This document shows positions 12,871 to 25,061 of a stretch of DNA of 64,000 nucleotides, piece after piece. The notes beneath the pieces are model-generated. The model did not search any database. It had not been told where the DNA came from and saw nothing but the letters and a program-made list of their open reading frames with translations. The position numbers were made by a program, and so were the translations under genes. This stretch comes from Miscanthus floridulus. Lineage: Eukaryota > Streptophyta > Magnoliopsida > Poales > Poaceae. The stretch spans positions 71,145,533 to 71,209,532 of the forward strand of contig NC_089584.1 of NCBI RefSeq assembly GCF_019320115.1. The letters run 5' to 3'. Positions within the stretch are counted from its first letter, which is position 1, and every line of letters starts with the position of its first letter.

Positions 12871-15800
12871 TGGGTGCATTGTAGTGCTTTTGAGGTGTCA
12901 TTTTTGTGTAGTATTTTGGACTGCCCTCATCAGCATTCCCTATGTACCCATAATATTAGAAATCAATATAAGTATTCTACTACTACTATGGTGCTTCTTC
13001 CTTCTTCATTGTCACATCGGCCTTCCTCCGCTTAGAGTAGGGTGATGTCACACTAACGCTGAATCACTGTATGAAACGACGGCGGGAGCTGTAACACCAC
13101 CATAACATATTGTTCGCACTACAGAAATAAACCAATTTAGAAACATGACAAATTAAGATGACACACTAGTTTCGTTGCAATAATGACTGCAATAGAACCG
13201 CCCAATTTATACAAGCTCAAGCACGACTGCACCCGCTTAACACGTTAGCACGCACACAATTGCACTTATATAAACCCGGTAGTCCACCGAGTGTCACGAA
13301 GGACCTCGGTAAATCAACATCATGACCAAGATCACACGATTAAGTAAATATACATCACATACACGAAGTTTGCAGCGGAATAATATTACAATTGAGTTCA
13401 CAAATAATAATATGTTGCCAAGTTTACAAATACGATGGCTAAAACAACATAGCTTTAAAATGATTACAATAACAAAAGTTTCAAATACACTGCTAGCATA
13501 AGTAACATACTCCAACAATAGCATATAGACAAGAAATAAATATAGAGTTGCCGAGCCCACTGGCAGTTAGCCAGCATCTTTAGTAGGCCGAGAACTTCAT
13601 CTACAACATGGTGGGATAAACTCTGAGTACTCGAATGTACTTAGCTAGACTTACCTGACAGGAGAGAAATAAAAAGACTCTTAAGGATATACAAGGCTTA
13701 TTTTGTGGAGCTAGATGAATATCATAACTTTGCAAAAAGAGCATTACTATCATGAGTCCTTACTTTCAATCTTAGTCAATATTTTATCATCAAGTTTAGT
13801 GAAGCTTATTATGGCTAACTTTGCGCCTATTCTAGAGCAATCACTTGATTCAGCTAAAGCAAACATTAGTAACCATATCTGAGTTATCATATAATCATCA
13901 TAACTATCATGTTCCATCTAGTGTTACTACGAATGAAGGAAGCCCGATCAAGTTTCTCACTATCCAGGAGAGACGGTGATTCGAATCAATTGCAACCGGC
14001 TGGGCAACATTCCTGACACAAACCCAGACATACCTACGCCAAGGTAGTCTTAGGTCACCTTTGGTACAACTCAGATACATGTGTCACAGGTTCGATCAGC
14101 ATCACACAATCAGGGACAACCAGCTACCAAGAAGGTCAGGCCCAGCCTACACTTGGGCTCATGTCTGGCTCCCCGCATATACTTACTACCTCCATTGTGC
14201 ACACTCTTATAGAACGGGGCCCAACCTGAGTTGAGCTACTTGGCTTCACGGTCAGAACGAGTTATCCAGCTGCTAAGTGAGACAATGTGTTCAAAATTAC
14301 CGAGGACCAACAATGATGTGGTCCTTAATCGACATAGATGGGATGCACACAAGACCTCCATGTCCTGCTGCCTCTCAATCACCAGATCTCGTCTGATCTC
14401 CATTTATTCATCATCACATGATTATTTTCTACGATAGCAAATATAGCCAACCATGACCAGGTATCCACCTTTATTGTAGGTGATAGGAAATCACCCACTT
14501 CTACCAGTCTAAGTATGGCTAAGCATACAATGTCCTACTCATACTAGTAAGGGTTCAGGTATTTATATGCAGTGGACAAGGTAGGAATCATGCACTAACG
14601 GTTTCATTCAACTCCTATCACCTAATGCAGCATACAAAAGTTATACTTATGTGCATTAGTAAAAAGAGAGGGTAGGAAACTTAGAATGCTCTGGGGCTTG
14701 CCTAGGATCCAACACAAAGTCAGTTCAGTTAGCTTGCACTGTCTTGGGGAACATCTCCACTCTAGGCATGCACTCCAAGGGTCCTTACATCTTCGGGATA
14801 GGTTCGCCAAACACCATCTTTGGGTTTGGCTCCAACATCACGTCCTTCAGTTCTCTGCATGGTTCATCTAGCGTACCTAAATGAGATGCAAGATGCAAGT
14901 GCATGAATGCGAAGAATGGTAACATGAGATGCATCACATACAAACATTTTAAGATAAGCACAAGGTTACACCACATGACATAAGCACCTAGAGAGCAAGT
15001 TATTTACATCAAGTCTAACATAGGATAGCAAGCGAATCTAGCATGGCATGCTAGTCAACTCAAGTTCAGTTACATCAAGCATTTATCAATCAAGAACTAA
15101 CTAACATGTTTAGCCAAAACAAGAGCAAGCTAAGGCAAGCAACACAAAAGGCACTTGTTTCAACCATAACTGGAGTTATAGGCATCAAAAAAAGGTGATC
15201 ATAGACTTTCTAGAAAGCTTAGGAAATTTTCTACGACTTTGTTATTTACACCTAGAGCTAGTTCAAAGGTTAACAAGATTTAAAACACTAACAAGCAGAT
15301 CTGCACAAACTAGGATAGAAAACTGTCATGAACTTCAAAAATGTATATCTAAAGTTCTAGACATTCAGCGAACATGATTCTTAACTTTATGAAAATCTTA
15401 TTAAGTTATATATAACTTTCTTATTATCATCTTAAGATGATTCTACAACTAACAAGGTTAAACAATCCAATGAAGACATCTCTGTCCAGATTTGGACAGA
15501 ACCTATCATTTCACTTTGAACAGCTATAACCAGAGTTCTAGGCCATCAAAAGTGGTGATCTTAGACATTTTGGAAATCTTAACAAAAGAACTATAACTCT
15601 TTTATTATCACCAATACATGATTCCATATTTAAATAAGCCAAACAATACAATCATTCAGATTTGTTCAGAGCAGATGCAAAAGTCGATAGCAAACTTGTA
15701 AAATCTATAACTCTTAAACCATCAAGCCTAAAATCATGCAATTTTAGTACAAGAAAGATAAAGAAATTATCTACAACTTTTGTATTCACTACATTCACAG

Positions 15801-16211
15801 AAAACATCATTTGCATCACAAAAATATCACCAACACAGAAACTATACATGCAGCCACTTTCAGCACATAAGCAAAGTGGTGCTTCACTTCATTCTTTAAC
15901 AAGACCATACATGCACAACTAATCACATGGATTACAAACTACTATTAATATGGTTACTCAACATTAGTTATGGTTAGCATGGAGAGCACCCTAATCATAT
16001 ATTTAAACAAGGAATAAGGAAAATTTAATAGGTATGCATGAGCAATGTAAACACTAGTTGTTATATTCACAAGAGAGCATACACAAACTATTTACACCTC
16101 CAACCATGATGAACGTGACCATACCACCTTTAGCTCAAACCTCATGCAATAAAAGCATCACAAGAATATTCATGTGATTATTCGCTACTAAGCTCTCATT
16201 GGCTTTTGTAT

Positions 16212-16220
16212 ATATAAAAA
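16212..16220. repeat. Left 9-bp target-site duplication of the Mutator-like element
   Basis: atataaaaa directly abuts the left terminal inverted repeat and is repeated exactly at 21263-21271. Nine base pairs is the hallmark size for Mutator-superfamily insertion. Confidence 0.95.
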
Positions 16221-16546
16221 GAGATAAATGCACTGTAGGTCCATCAACTTTTTGTGCTGTGTCATTCAAGTCCATTAACTTTGAAAGTGCAGGTTTGGGT
16301 ACATGAACTTTTAAGTTGTGCCATTCAGGTCCAAATCTGTCCGTTTAGGGATTAGATCCTACGTGGCAATGCATGACAACACCATAGGTCATGTGAGCAG
16401 CACGTGAGGGCCCTTTACGATTCATTTTTTTGCTGATAGCCCCCTATGCTTTCCATTCCCTCACTCTTCACCCCTTCCTCTCCCTTCCCTTCGAAGACAT
16501 CGTCTTCAGACGACGCCAGGGCACTGGGTGGGACGATGGAGGCGAC
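16221..16546 (+). repeat. Left terminal inverted repeat of the Mutator-like element
   Basis: Matches the reverse complement of 20937-21262 with scattered substitutions (for example around 16418-16438). It probably contains the promoter of the GRF zinc-finger gene, whose likely start codon at 16536 lies within its last bases. Confidence 0.9.
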
Positions 16547-17139
16547 GCCGATGTTCCCTCAAGATTCGAGCTCCTCCGCTGCAGATCTGGATAAACCAGG
16601 TGATGTTCCACTGATTAGGTGCACAGAATGCCACAAGTGGCAGGTGGTTCGGCGTATTTCGAAGCAACCCTAGAGCGACGGTGAGGTTTTCTACTGTTGC
16701 CCGGCCCACAAGGTGAGATTGAAACTATTTTGATTCGACTAGGTGTTTACATTGCAGTTTGTAGTGAAGATTGATCCTTTCCTCTTGCTTGTAGCGCAAA
16801 GGCTTGGGCTGTCCCTTTTTCAAATGGGAGAAGGAGTATATCGAACATGTTGATTCTTTGAAGATGGAGGGCATGGGATTTCGTCAGCATCTGATGCCAC
16901 AGGAGCAAGCAAGTGCCTCCATTGCCGAGCAAGTTGTGGAATCCAAGGAGCAGGAAGCAGTCGTAGGGATGAAGAAGGAAAGAGGCATTGCTGTTGATGC
17001 TGATATTGTGAAACATTTGAAAACCTTGGTTAGAACTGGTGACAACTTAGTTAGGTTGATGCAACTGACTTGTTTCATGGCTCTATGTATTACCTTGTTG
17101 CTGTTCTTGATCCTGGTTGTAATCAGCATTAAGGTCTGA
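16536..17139 (+). pseudogene. GRF-type zinc finger / membrane-anchor protein in a MULE
   Basis: Two exons: 16536-16712 (donor GTGAGA) and 16795-17139 (acceptor TTGTAG), together about 173 codons. Residues about 28-75 form a GRF zinc finger: PLIRCTECHKWQVVRR, then VFYCCP, then GLGCPFFKWEKEY, giving the Cys pattern C..C....C..C and the aromatic GCPFFKW core of this family. The C-terminus has one hydrophobic helix (LTCFMALCITLLLFLILVV). GRF fingers bind single-stranded nucleic acid in known enzymes; plants have many short GRF-plus-helix proteins of unknown role. A TAG at 16671-16673 interrupts the finger. I chose 16536 because it lies at the TIR inner edge and is in frame; an in-frame ATG at 16446 lies inside the TIR. 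Role in transposition is inference from position: it takes the place mudrB has in MuDR. Confidence 0.75.
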
Positions 17140-17490
17140 ATGTGTACGGATGAATGACTAAGTTATGAAGTTCTATGCAATTTGAAGGTGTATTGTCTAA
17201 AATGTGAATGTGATTTTGCAATTTTTTTCTCATCTTGAAAAATGAAAGAAATCCAAACTGATTTCAACAAGCATAGAGTGTACACAGAATATGAACTGAT
17301 AATCCAAAGATGCTTTGATATCATTCCAGTGAACTGGAGCATTGTTTTGCAACCAAAGCATACATGTCATTCACATACTTATACCTAACCAAAAGGTCAT
17401 CTTTCTGCTGTACAAAAGGCAGAAAAGAAGAACATGCACTTAGAGTTTTTGCATGATTTACAATTTCACACACATCATTACTTGTCCTCT

Positions 17491-20400
17491 TCAACCAACA
17501 GCACCATCAGGATTGTTCATTGCAGCAGAAACCTTCTTGTGGGATGTTTTCTTCTTGCCAGCCGCAGTCTTCTTTGTAGCAGTTGTTTTCTTCACAGTAG
17601 TGGACCTTGATCTCCCAGCCTGTGTTGCAGTAGTGGGTGGAACTGGCCTAGCTGCTGGTTGGTTAGACAATATGAAGCTTGAAAATGGAAGTGGTTCTTT
17701 TTCCAGTAATCTACTCTGTGATGACTGAGAATGGAGATGATTAGTTTGAATAAGATGTTGGGTGATCTAGAGGAATTAAATGACAGTGACACTAACCTCT
17801 GCTTGCATCTGGGACATCATGGTACTTGATAACTGGGACATCATTGGCATGTCAGTTTCTTCAAACATGGAAACCTATAACATATATTTGATAACTTAGA
17901 TAAGACATACTAGTACAATGTGCTAAACATGAGCAGTTACCTGACTAATCACTGGCATAGCAGTTTGAACTGGCATCATTGGCATGTCACTATAATCTTC
18001 AGTTGCAGCTTCCTCAAAAACCTCTTCAGTTTCAATTGGCATAGAAGTTTGGCTCCTCTGTGCAGGTGTCTTGGGTGGAAGTCCAGCCTTTCTCATGCTA
18101 CATGTAGCCCTGTTATGTCCTTTGTCTCCACAGTATCTACATGTCATTTGAATTCCATGCTTTGTCAACCTTGGTCCATGACTACCTTGTACCTCAGATG
18201 GCTGCTTCTTCCTTGATTTAGGAGGCCTTCCAACTTTCTTCACATATACTGGTGGTAGAATTACATTGCCTCCAACTTTCTGCCATGTGCTCTTGTCTTT
18301 ACATGGCCACACATTATGGCCATAAGCACTGAGATAGCTATTGGAAGAGTAACACTCAGGAACAACTGACTCTGGTGTGATCCTTTCATGCCTCAAGCAT
18401 GAAATTGCATGAGAGCAAGGGATTCCAGTGAGGTCCCACCTTCTGCAATCACAAGTCTTCATATTGATGTCCACTATGAACCTATAGTCCCTATCTTGTA
18501 CCTGGAATATGCCCTATCCAGCAGGCATTGCATAACATGTATTGGCCCATTCTGTGTTCCTATTAATTATCTTCTTTATCTTAGGACAGATGGGTCCCTG
18601 CCACTCTTCTCCCACCTCCCTCTGTTTTTTGTAGAACCTGGACATTAGCTGTCCCTTGATCTGCTCTAGCATACTAAGAATTGGCATCTCCCTTGCCTCC
18701 AAGATATAACTGTTGAACACTTCACAGCTGTTGTTCAGCAACATGTCACACTTTGGAAAAGTGCTGAAGTAAGCTCTGACCCAGGTGTTGAAAGGCATCT
18801 TCTGCAACCACTCATAGGCCTTCTGATCCAGGGTCTTCATTTTCTCCATGTTCCTATTGAACTGAGGTATTGAACTTGACCTTGCACAACACCAAAGCTG
18901 GTTCTTGAGATTTTCACCTTTGAAGTGGTGTTGGAAGTTGGAATATAGGTGTCTGACACAGAACCTATGTTCAGAGTCAGGGAAGACCTGTTGAACTGCT
19001 GGAATAAGACCCTAAAAACAAAAGTACAAACATATGAAAATGGTGTTTTCACCTAGCAAACAACTACAACAAAGGATATAGTGCTGTTTTTACCTTTTGT
19101 TTATCTGTCATGATGGTCCAAGGATATGTGTTATCTATGCCAAGGTCATTTTTTAGTGTCTCCAAAAACCACTTCCATGTCACTAGTGATTCCACTTCCA
19201 CTATTCCAATGGCAATTGGGAAGATACATCCATTTGGATCAATGCCCACAGCTGTCAGTATTTGTCCACCATACTTAGTCTTAATGTGGCATCCATCCAA
19301 GCATATGATAGGCCTACATGCAGTCAAGAAACCTCTTTTACATGCATCCAATGACATGTACAATGTGCTAAATACATTGCCATCCAGGTTCAGAAAGAAG
19401 CTGCTGCCTGGGTTACTTCTTCTAAGTTCATGACCATAATCCCAAAGTAACTTGTATTGCTCCACCTCATCTCCCATAACTTTCTTCATAGTTAATCTTT
19501 TAGCTCTAGCAAGCTTGGACCTTGCTGGAGTTATGTTCCAGTCCCTCTGTACTGACCTAGCAAAATTTGTGAGGCTCATCTTCTGATCTGCCCTAAATGT
19601 TTCCAGATACTTGTCAGCAAGCCATCTTGATGTGCACCTCTTCAAAACCCACTTTTTCTGGCATGTGTGTTGTCCATTGAATTGCTTGATAACCAGACCA
19701 TGGGATCTGCTATCCACTGAAGCATACAAGTTCCAAGGACAACCTTCTACACAGTGTGCTTCAATCCTCTTCTTCTCATTCCTTGGCAATTTAATTTCAA
19801 CCCTATGCTTCAAACTGTATTCTGTAATTGCTTCCCTTAGAATCTCAGGGGTTGCAAACAATTGACCCAACTTAAATATTGGGTTATGCATATCCTACTC
19901 TCTAAAAGTCTGAAACCTTAGTCTTCCTCCACTTTCATCATCTGATTCAGGCAACTGCAGCTCATCATCTTCTGTTGACATGTCATCTTCACTGTTATCT
20001 ACAACACTGAAAGCTTTCTTGCCCTTATCTTTCTTCTTGCTTGCTTCTTCATCATCTACATACTGAAAAAGGTCATCATCATCTGCATCCAGTTCGTAGT
20101 CAGAATCAACAAAATCAGGGTCCTCTTCACTGTTATCACCAGCACTGTCATCATCTCTGCCATCACCAAAATTAGGGTCCTCTCCACTGTTATCACCAAC
20201 CCTCCCACTATCTGCATTGTCCATATGCATAGTCTTCATAGGACTAAAAACCTTGGGAGGTGAGTTCAATGGGTTTGCAACATTGTCATCCCAAGGCATT
20301 CCAGAAAGGTTGTCATCATGGTCCAAATACAGCATAAAATTCTTAAATTTGTGAACTAATGAGGACATTACCATTGTGTCTGTGTCAGACCAAATCAATC

Positions 20401-20833
20401 TCAACCCATTTGAAAGATTCTTCCCAGGTAGCAGCCAGAACACCTTCATGTTTGGATTTTTTGGGTAGTGTAACTTAAAAACAAGTTGCTCTATGAAAAG
20501 AGGAGACCATTTAGCAACTTCTACGTGGTCAAACCAACTAACTCTTCCACCCGGATAGGATTTGTTTAACCCTTGAGAAACAAAGCACCCCCCATGATGC
20601 ATTTCCACTGAGAATTCTTCATCATCAGTGCCTACAGAAGAAAACCCCAAAATCTACAGCATAAATGACCAATACATGAAACCCTAGCCGACAAAATAAG
20701 ATATTTTCTGCAACAAGCGACCTAATCGACGTAAGAAATACCTCATAAACCAACCGATTTCAGAGTTCATGACATTGAAGAACTCACCATACTATGGCGC
20801 CCGTGCCCCCAGTGGTCGCAAAGAGGCCACCAT
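17491..20833 (-). pseudogene. Mutator-like (MuDR-type) transposase with three in-frame TAG stops
   Basis: Five exons on the minus strand fit one reading frame of 988 codons: 20833-20788, 20631-19094, 19011-17941, 17874-17797 and 17724-17491, each bounded by GT-AG. Order of domains: N-terminal PB1-like region (EFSVEMHHGGCFV to about MLYLDHDD), an acidic stretch, MuDR-type N-terminal zinc region (LGQLFATPEILREAITEY with C.EGCPW and GQHTC), the DDE core (first Asp in ICLDGCHIKT, second in TIMTDKQK), SWIM finger (CDCRRWDLTGIPCSH), a basic GRPPKSRKK patch, CCHC knuckle (CRYCGDKGHNRATC), and a Lys/Thr-rich tail. TAG codons at 20792-20794, 19895-19897 and 18514-18516 break the frame without frameshifts. 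The first exon is the least certain. It would cut and join element ends; this copy is disabled unless stops are read through. Confidence 0.88.
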
Positions 20834-20936
20834 CGCGCCGACCGGCCGCGATCTGCGCGGCAGTCAGCGCTCAGCACCACCACCCCACACAATCTTCACC
20901 GCCTCCACCGGCTATGTCGGCGTCGGTCGACCACCC

Positions 20937-21262
20937 GCCGCCTCCGTCGTCCCACCCAACGCCCCGGCATTGTCTGAAGACGATGTCTTCGAAGGGAAGG
21001 GAGAGGAAGGGGTGAAGAGTGAGGGAATGGAAAGCATAGGGGGCTATCGGCAAAAAAACGAATGGCAAAGGGCCCTCACGTGCTGCTCACATGACATATG
21101 GTGTTGTCATGCATTGCCACGTAGGATCTAATCCCTAAATGGATAGATTTGGACCTGAATGGCACAACTTAAAAGTTCATGTACCCAAACCTGCACTTTC
21201 AAAGTTAATGGACTTGAATGACACAGCACAAAAAGTTGATGGACCTACAGTGCATTTATCTC
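20937..21262 (-). repeat. Right terminal inverted repeat of the Mutator-like element
   Basis: Reverse complement of the left TIR, ending cagtgcatttatctc. It lies upstream of the transposase gene and probably carries its promoter. The base triplet matching the start codon of the GRF gene is ACG here, so the second start codon is specific to the left end. Confidence 0.9.
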
Positions 21263-21271
21263 ATATAAAAA
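21263..21271. repeat. Right 9-bp target-site duplication
   Basis: atataaaaa, identical to 16212-16220. Confidence 0.95.
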
Positions 21272-23713
21272 CCTATATATTATTTTTAGGTGGTGTTGCA
21301 AACATATAGTTTGGAGCTCAAATTTTTATGAATGAAATATGTTATCAAAACATGACTATTGTATAAAGATTATATGCTCAAGTTTTATAAATTAATTACT
21401 ACAATAAAAACAAGTTTTTATTGTAATAAAGCATGTGAGAGCAAGATAAATCTAAAACACACTATTTTCTGCAAATACATAGCCATATTATCTATCAATA
21501 TGACATAACCACATCATACCAAGGTGATGCAACAACAATTTCCATTTTCGCATCTTTATTTTAATTATAAATCATTTAAAACCATTTATTAAGCACTAAG
21601 TAAGTTAATTCAATAACTCAACCATACTGCATCCAATGAACATGAAATTTTTACCACAGCACACATATAGAATCAATATCCTTCCATAAAAATTTCACCT
21701 CATTTGGAGCACCACAACTATAGATATGAATTTATTCCTAGAAAACCCTAATTTACAAAGATAAATATGTGCAGTAAAAAATTTCTACTAAAACATATGA
21801 TATTATCAAACTACTGCATAGAGCTACTCACAAGGATTCCAAAATATATCCATTTGCTATTTTATGATTTTTCTATAATTTACTATGAATTTCCAAATTT
21901 TCCGCCGATTTAGATGCATATAAGAAAAATGAAAGGAAAAACACTTTTGCATCTGGAACCCTAGAGATTTCACAAATCAACTAAGCCCAGATCTGCAAAA
22001 CCTTTCTCTCTAGTCATTAAGCATTAGGAACCCTAACAAGAGTTTCAATTTCATTTTATACCCTTCTTCCTTGAGCCACATAGAGAGCAAAGACGGACGG
22101 GGAAACAGTGACGCCGGCCGAGGGAGGGGGGTCGCCGGCGGCAAGGAGGGTGTCATGGCCCTACAGCAGCTAGCTATGGCTGTGTCTCACCCTAGCTTGG
22201 CCTATAGGTTGCCAGCCATGGAGCCAGGTGGCCTGGCCTTGGCAGTAGTAGACGGTGGGAGCCATGTACTCGGCTCAGGCTTGGGTCGCGGGCACGAGCA
22301 CAGGGTGTAGGAGTGGGAGACGGGCTCGGAGGCGGTGCGGCTGGCAGGGTGGCAAGGATAGGAAAGGGAGAGGTAGAGATAGCTCAAAATTGCTCTAGCA
22401 CTAGCTCTGGCGAGCGAAAGACAGAGCGAGAGATAAGAGCGAGAGGGAGTGAGAAAGAGGGAGAGGGAGAGAGTAGAGGGCGCAAGCTTCTCCACATCAA
22501 CTAGCATGGGCGAGGTGGCAGTCATGTGAGCAAGCACGAGGGCCATGCGGTAGCGGCTTCCTGTGCTCAGTCGGCCACGACGAGCGCTGTAGCCATTCGG
22601 TCAGCTAGCTTTTAGCTAGATTCAAAAGGTGCACAAAAATACGACTGAAACTCCAAACATCTCCCTTTGTAACTCCTAATCCATTTAGTTTTGGCACAAG
22701 CTGTAGTAACCAAAGTTGTAGAGCTACGCGAGATTAAGAACTTTATTTAAAGGATCTTGACTGGTTTGACTTGGTTAGGAAGATACAAGGCTCCAAAGTG
22801 GGATACACAAAACTAAAATTTAGGTTCAAAAAGTTTAGTCAAGCATAGAGTAGAATCAGTGTTGTTGCTGTTTTTTAAACTAATTTTAAAGGTGCAATTG
22901 AGCTCTAAACTTGATGAGGCTTGTTTTGTTGCTTCCTTCACAAAGTGTAATTCAACTCATATTAAGGATTCCAGTTGAGTTACCATATGAATTTGTACAG
23001 GAAATTGTTGGGAACATGTCAACTTAATTCTGTCGATCAGTGACAAAATTATGGTGAAACCAAAATAGCACTGCATTCGAACTTGAAGCCACTGTTTGAG
23101 CCACTTAGGAGTTGAATCAGGGCTTGGTCCAAAAATGAAGTTTGTTGTACTCCACTCAAACTCCAACTTTTATTAAAGGTCAAACTTCACCACTAGTACC
23201 AAAATCATTGTTTTATCTTAGTCAAAGCAGCATCCTGATAAACCATAAATTAGAGTTTAAGACCGATTGAGGCATTTTTTGACACTTGATCAACATGAAC
23301 CCTCATGACTTTTATTGTAGAACCAATTTGGAGTTGTTTGAGCAAGGTTGCAAGGTTTGGTTGACATCACATGTTATTGTTCACTTAATAAAGTGATTCA
23401 AGCAAGGATATAATTCATCATTCCATGTGACTTCTTGATTCCAATTTTCCAAAGTTCACTATGGATGCATGTCGATGTAATGTACATGAAATAAGCATGT
23501 GTAACATTACTCATGCATAATCTTAACAATGGTCCACATGTAAGCAAAGGTGTGTTGTCCTAGTTAAGTTGGGACTCAATTTCATAGATTTGACCTTAGC
23601 ACTTCCATCACCACTTTCAAGATTACGAACTAGAGATCATGATCATTGCTTGACATATCCTACTTAAGTCCAAATTTGTTGGTTAACTCATGACTAACAC
23701 CTAGGGTGTTACA

Positions 23714-23718
23714 ATGAC
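23714..23718. repeat. Right duplication ATGAC of the solo LTR
   Basis: Same pentamer as at 13183-13187, on the other side of the LTR. Confidence 0.75.
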
Positions 23719-23822
23719 AACATCCATCCAATATGAAATTAGCATGGCCATAGACAATCAAACAACATTGGTCCATTTGAACATGTCGTGACACATAGAT
23801 GCATCAAATGGAGCTTTATTCA

Positions 23823-24929
23823 CTACTCCGCTAATGACTCCAAGAAAAAGAATAAGGGAACATAAGGAAGAAAGTAAGGTCTGCTTATGAACCATGCCAG
23901 GACTTTACGTCTACCATAGCTACGGTCGACACTGGCAGGGATGACATGAACTTTTCTTTGATCCATGTCATACATGATGATTGTTCTTTCTGCCCCAACA
24001 AAGAAAATTAAATTCCATTCTAGGTGAACTGTAATCGCTGTGTAGGCTGAATCATAATCCATGTAACCAAATTTAATATTAGTCTTTCCAAACACCTTCA
24101 GTGTGCTGACAATATGCTTCAATGTCCATTTATTAGTAGTATAGTCTTCAAGGATCCAGACTGAAAGCTAGAACATATTGTGACCACTAACACCACCAAC
24201 AGTACATACACACAAGTGACCCTAAGCTTGATGGATGAAGGGTAGAGTACCATGAGGCCTAGGAATTTTCCTCCATGTCTTTCCCTCCATATCCACAACA
24301 AGTATCAAAGAGTACCCCATAATGTCCACACAACCATTAAGAAACACACTTGCTGATCTTGAACGTATCACATCATTAATGTCCTGGCCCCATTTAGATT
24401 CCTGATAGATCCATGCTACAGTTTGAGATGAGTAGATCTCCACACCTAGGCACTCCACATCCTCCTCCTCCACAAATTCAATCACATGGAAGTGCGAGGA
24501 GGCTGTCGGATCGAACCCCAATCGAGCCTGAACAACAACATGGATGCTAGGCGGTAGTACCCATAAATTCTTAGTTGCCGGATTGCAGATGACATAGCAG
24601 GATCTAGCAGCCTCAATGCACAAGCATAGGATGAGGTCATTGTAGCAATCTAAGACAACTACTTTATTAATGGGGAAGGGAAAGAAGGATAAGTCAGGGC
24701 ATTCATCGATGTCGCTGGTGAAGTTTTGTTCACCTTTCTCACCGTCGTAGAAGAAACCGGCCACAGTCTGGGGCAGCACCATATGGTTATTGGAGATGAG
24801 GTGGTTCCAGGAGCGACAGACACATTTGCAGCATAACAAGGAGTAGGCGGGGAGGCGGTGGAGGATCTCTAGAACAACATCCTCTGCGAGGTTGGCTAGT
24901 GCATTCCTGTTGTTGGGGGCTGCCTCCAT
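23823..24929 (-). pseudogene. F-box protein gene with two premature TAG stops
   Basis: One uninterrupted frame of 369 codons on the minus strand apart from two TAG codons (24222-24224 and 24168-24170). Residues about 12-55 are an F-box: LAEDVVLEILHRLPAYSLL, then CKCVCRSWNHLI. The rest resembles the beta-propeller-like associated region of grass F-box proteins, with VICNPATKNLWVLPP as its typical signature and late motifs such as TLKHIVS and VHVIPASVDRSYGRRKVLAW. F-box proteins are substrate receptors of SCF ubiquitin ligases; the target here is unknown. The first stop removes roughly the C-terminal third, so at best a truncated receptor is made. The solo LTR begins only about 100 bp past its 3' end. 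Whether it is a host gene or a fragment carried by the adjacent Helitron is open. Confidence 0.82.
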
Positions 24930-25061
24930 TTCAAAGAGCCTACGATCGTCATTGTACAGTAGGATGAGAGCTTCCTTAGTAATGAGATCACTAAAGAGGA
25001 AAATAATCTAACAAAGATCCATAAGTGCAATGCAAAAGCATTACCCTTGCCTTTGGATCTA

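Larger units (their letters stand above)
10789..13187. other. TE-derived spacer with coiled-coil ORF remnant and direct repeats
   Basis: No intact gene. The minus-strand part at about 10968-11438 is a decayed coding remnant (separate entry). Between about 12000 and 12330 the phrase 'cttccact(a/t)(a/g)cat' recurs near 12045, 12150 and 12300, a loose repeat of the sort found near the ends of DNA transposons. A direct repeat pair is at 12550-12690 and 12739-12870. The rest shows nothing I can support. Confidence 0.4.
16221..21262. mobile_element. Complete Mutator-like element (5042 bp), two genes
   Basis: Terminal inverted repeats of about 320 bp (16221-16546 and 20937-21262) begin gagataaatgcactgtaggt and match almost throughout. 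A perfect 9-bp duplication, atataaaaa, flanks the element. Inside are a minus-strand transposase gene (17491-20833) and a plus-strand GRF zinc-finger gene (16536-17139). The two genes converge, and each starts at or near the inner edge of a TIR, so each TIR probably supplies a promoter, as in maize MuDR. Both genes carry TAG stops, so this copy is probably not autonomous now. The clean duplication and similar TIRs point to a fairly young insertion into the older LTR. Confidence 0.93.
13188..23713 (-). mobile_element. Solo LTR with ATGAC duplication, split by a Mutator-like element
   Basis: Left end tgcaatagaacc at 13188 and right end gggtgttaca at 23713, each flanked by atgac (13183-13187 and 23714-23718). 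Without the nested 5042-bp element and its 9-bp duplication the LTR is about 5.5 kb, longer than its relatives in the window, so a further unrecognised insertion or a longer subfamily is possible. The GC-rich block lies at about 22070-22620, with purine runs (GAGAGA) near 22430-22475. No gag-pol domains. The stretches 13188-16211 and 21272-23713 carry only short spurious open frames. Confidence 0.75.
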
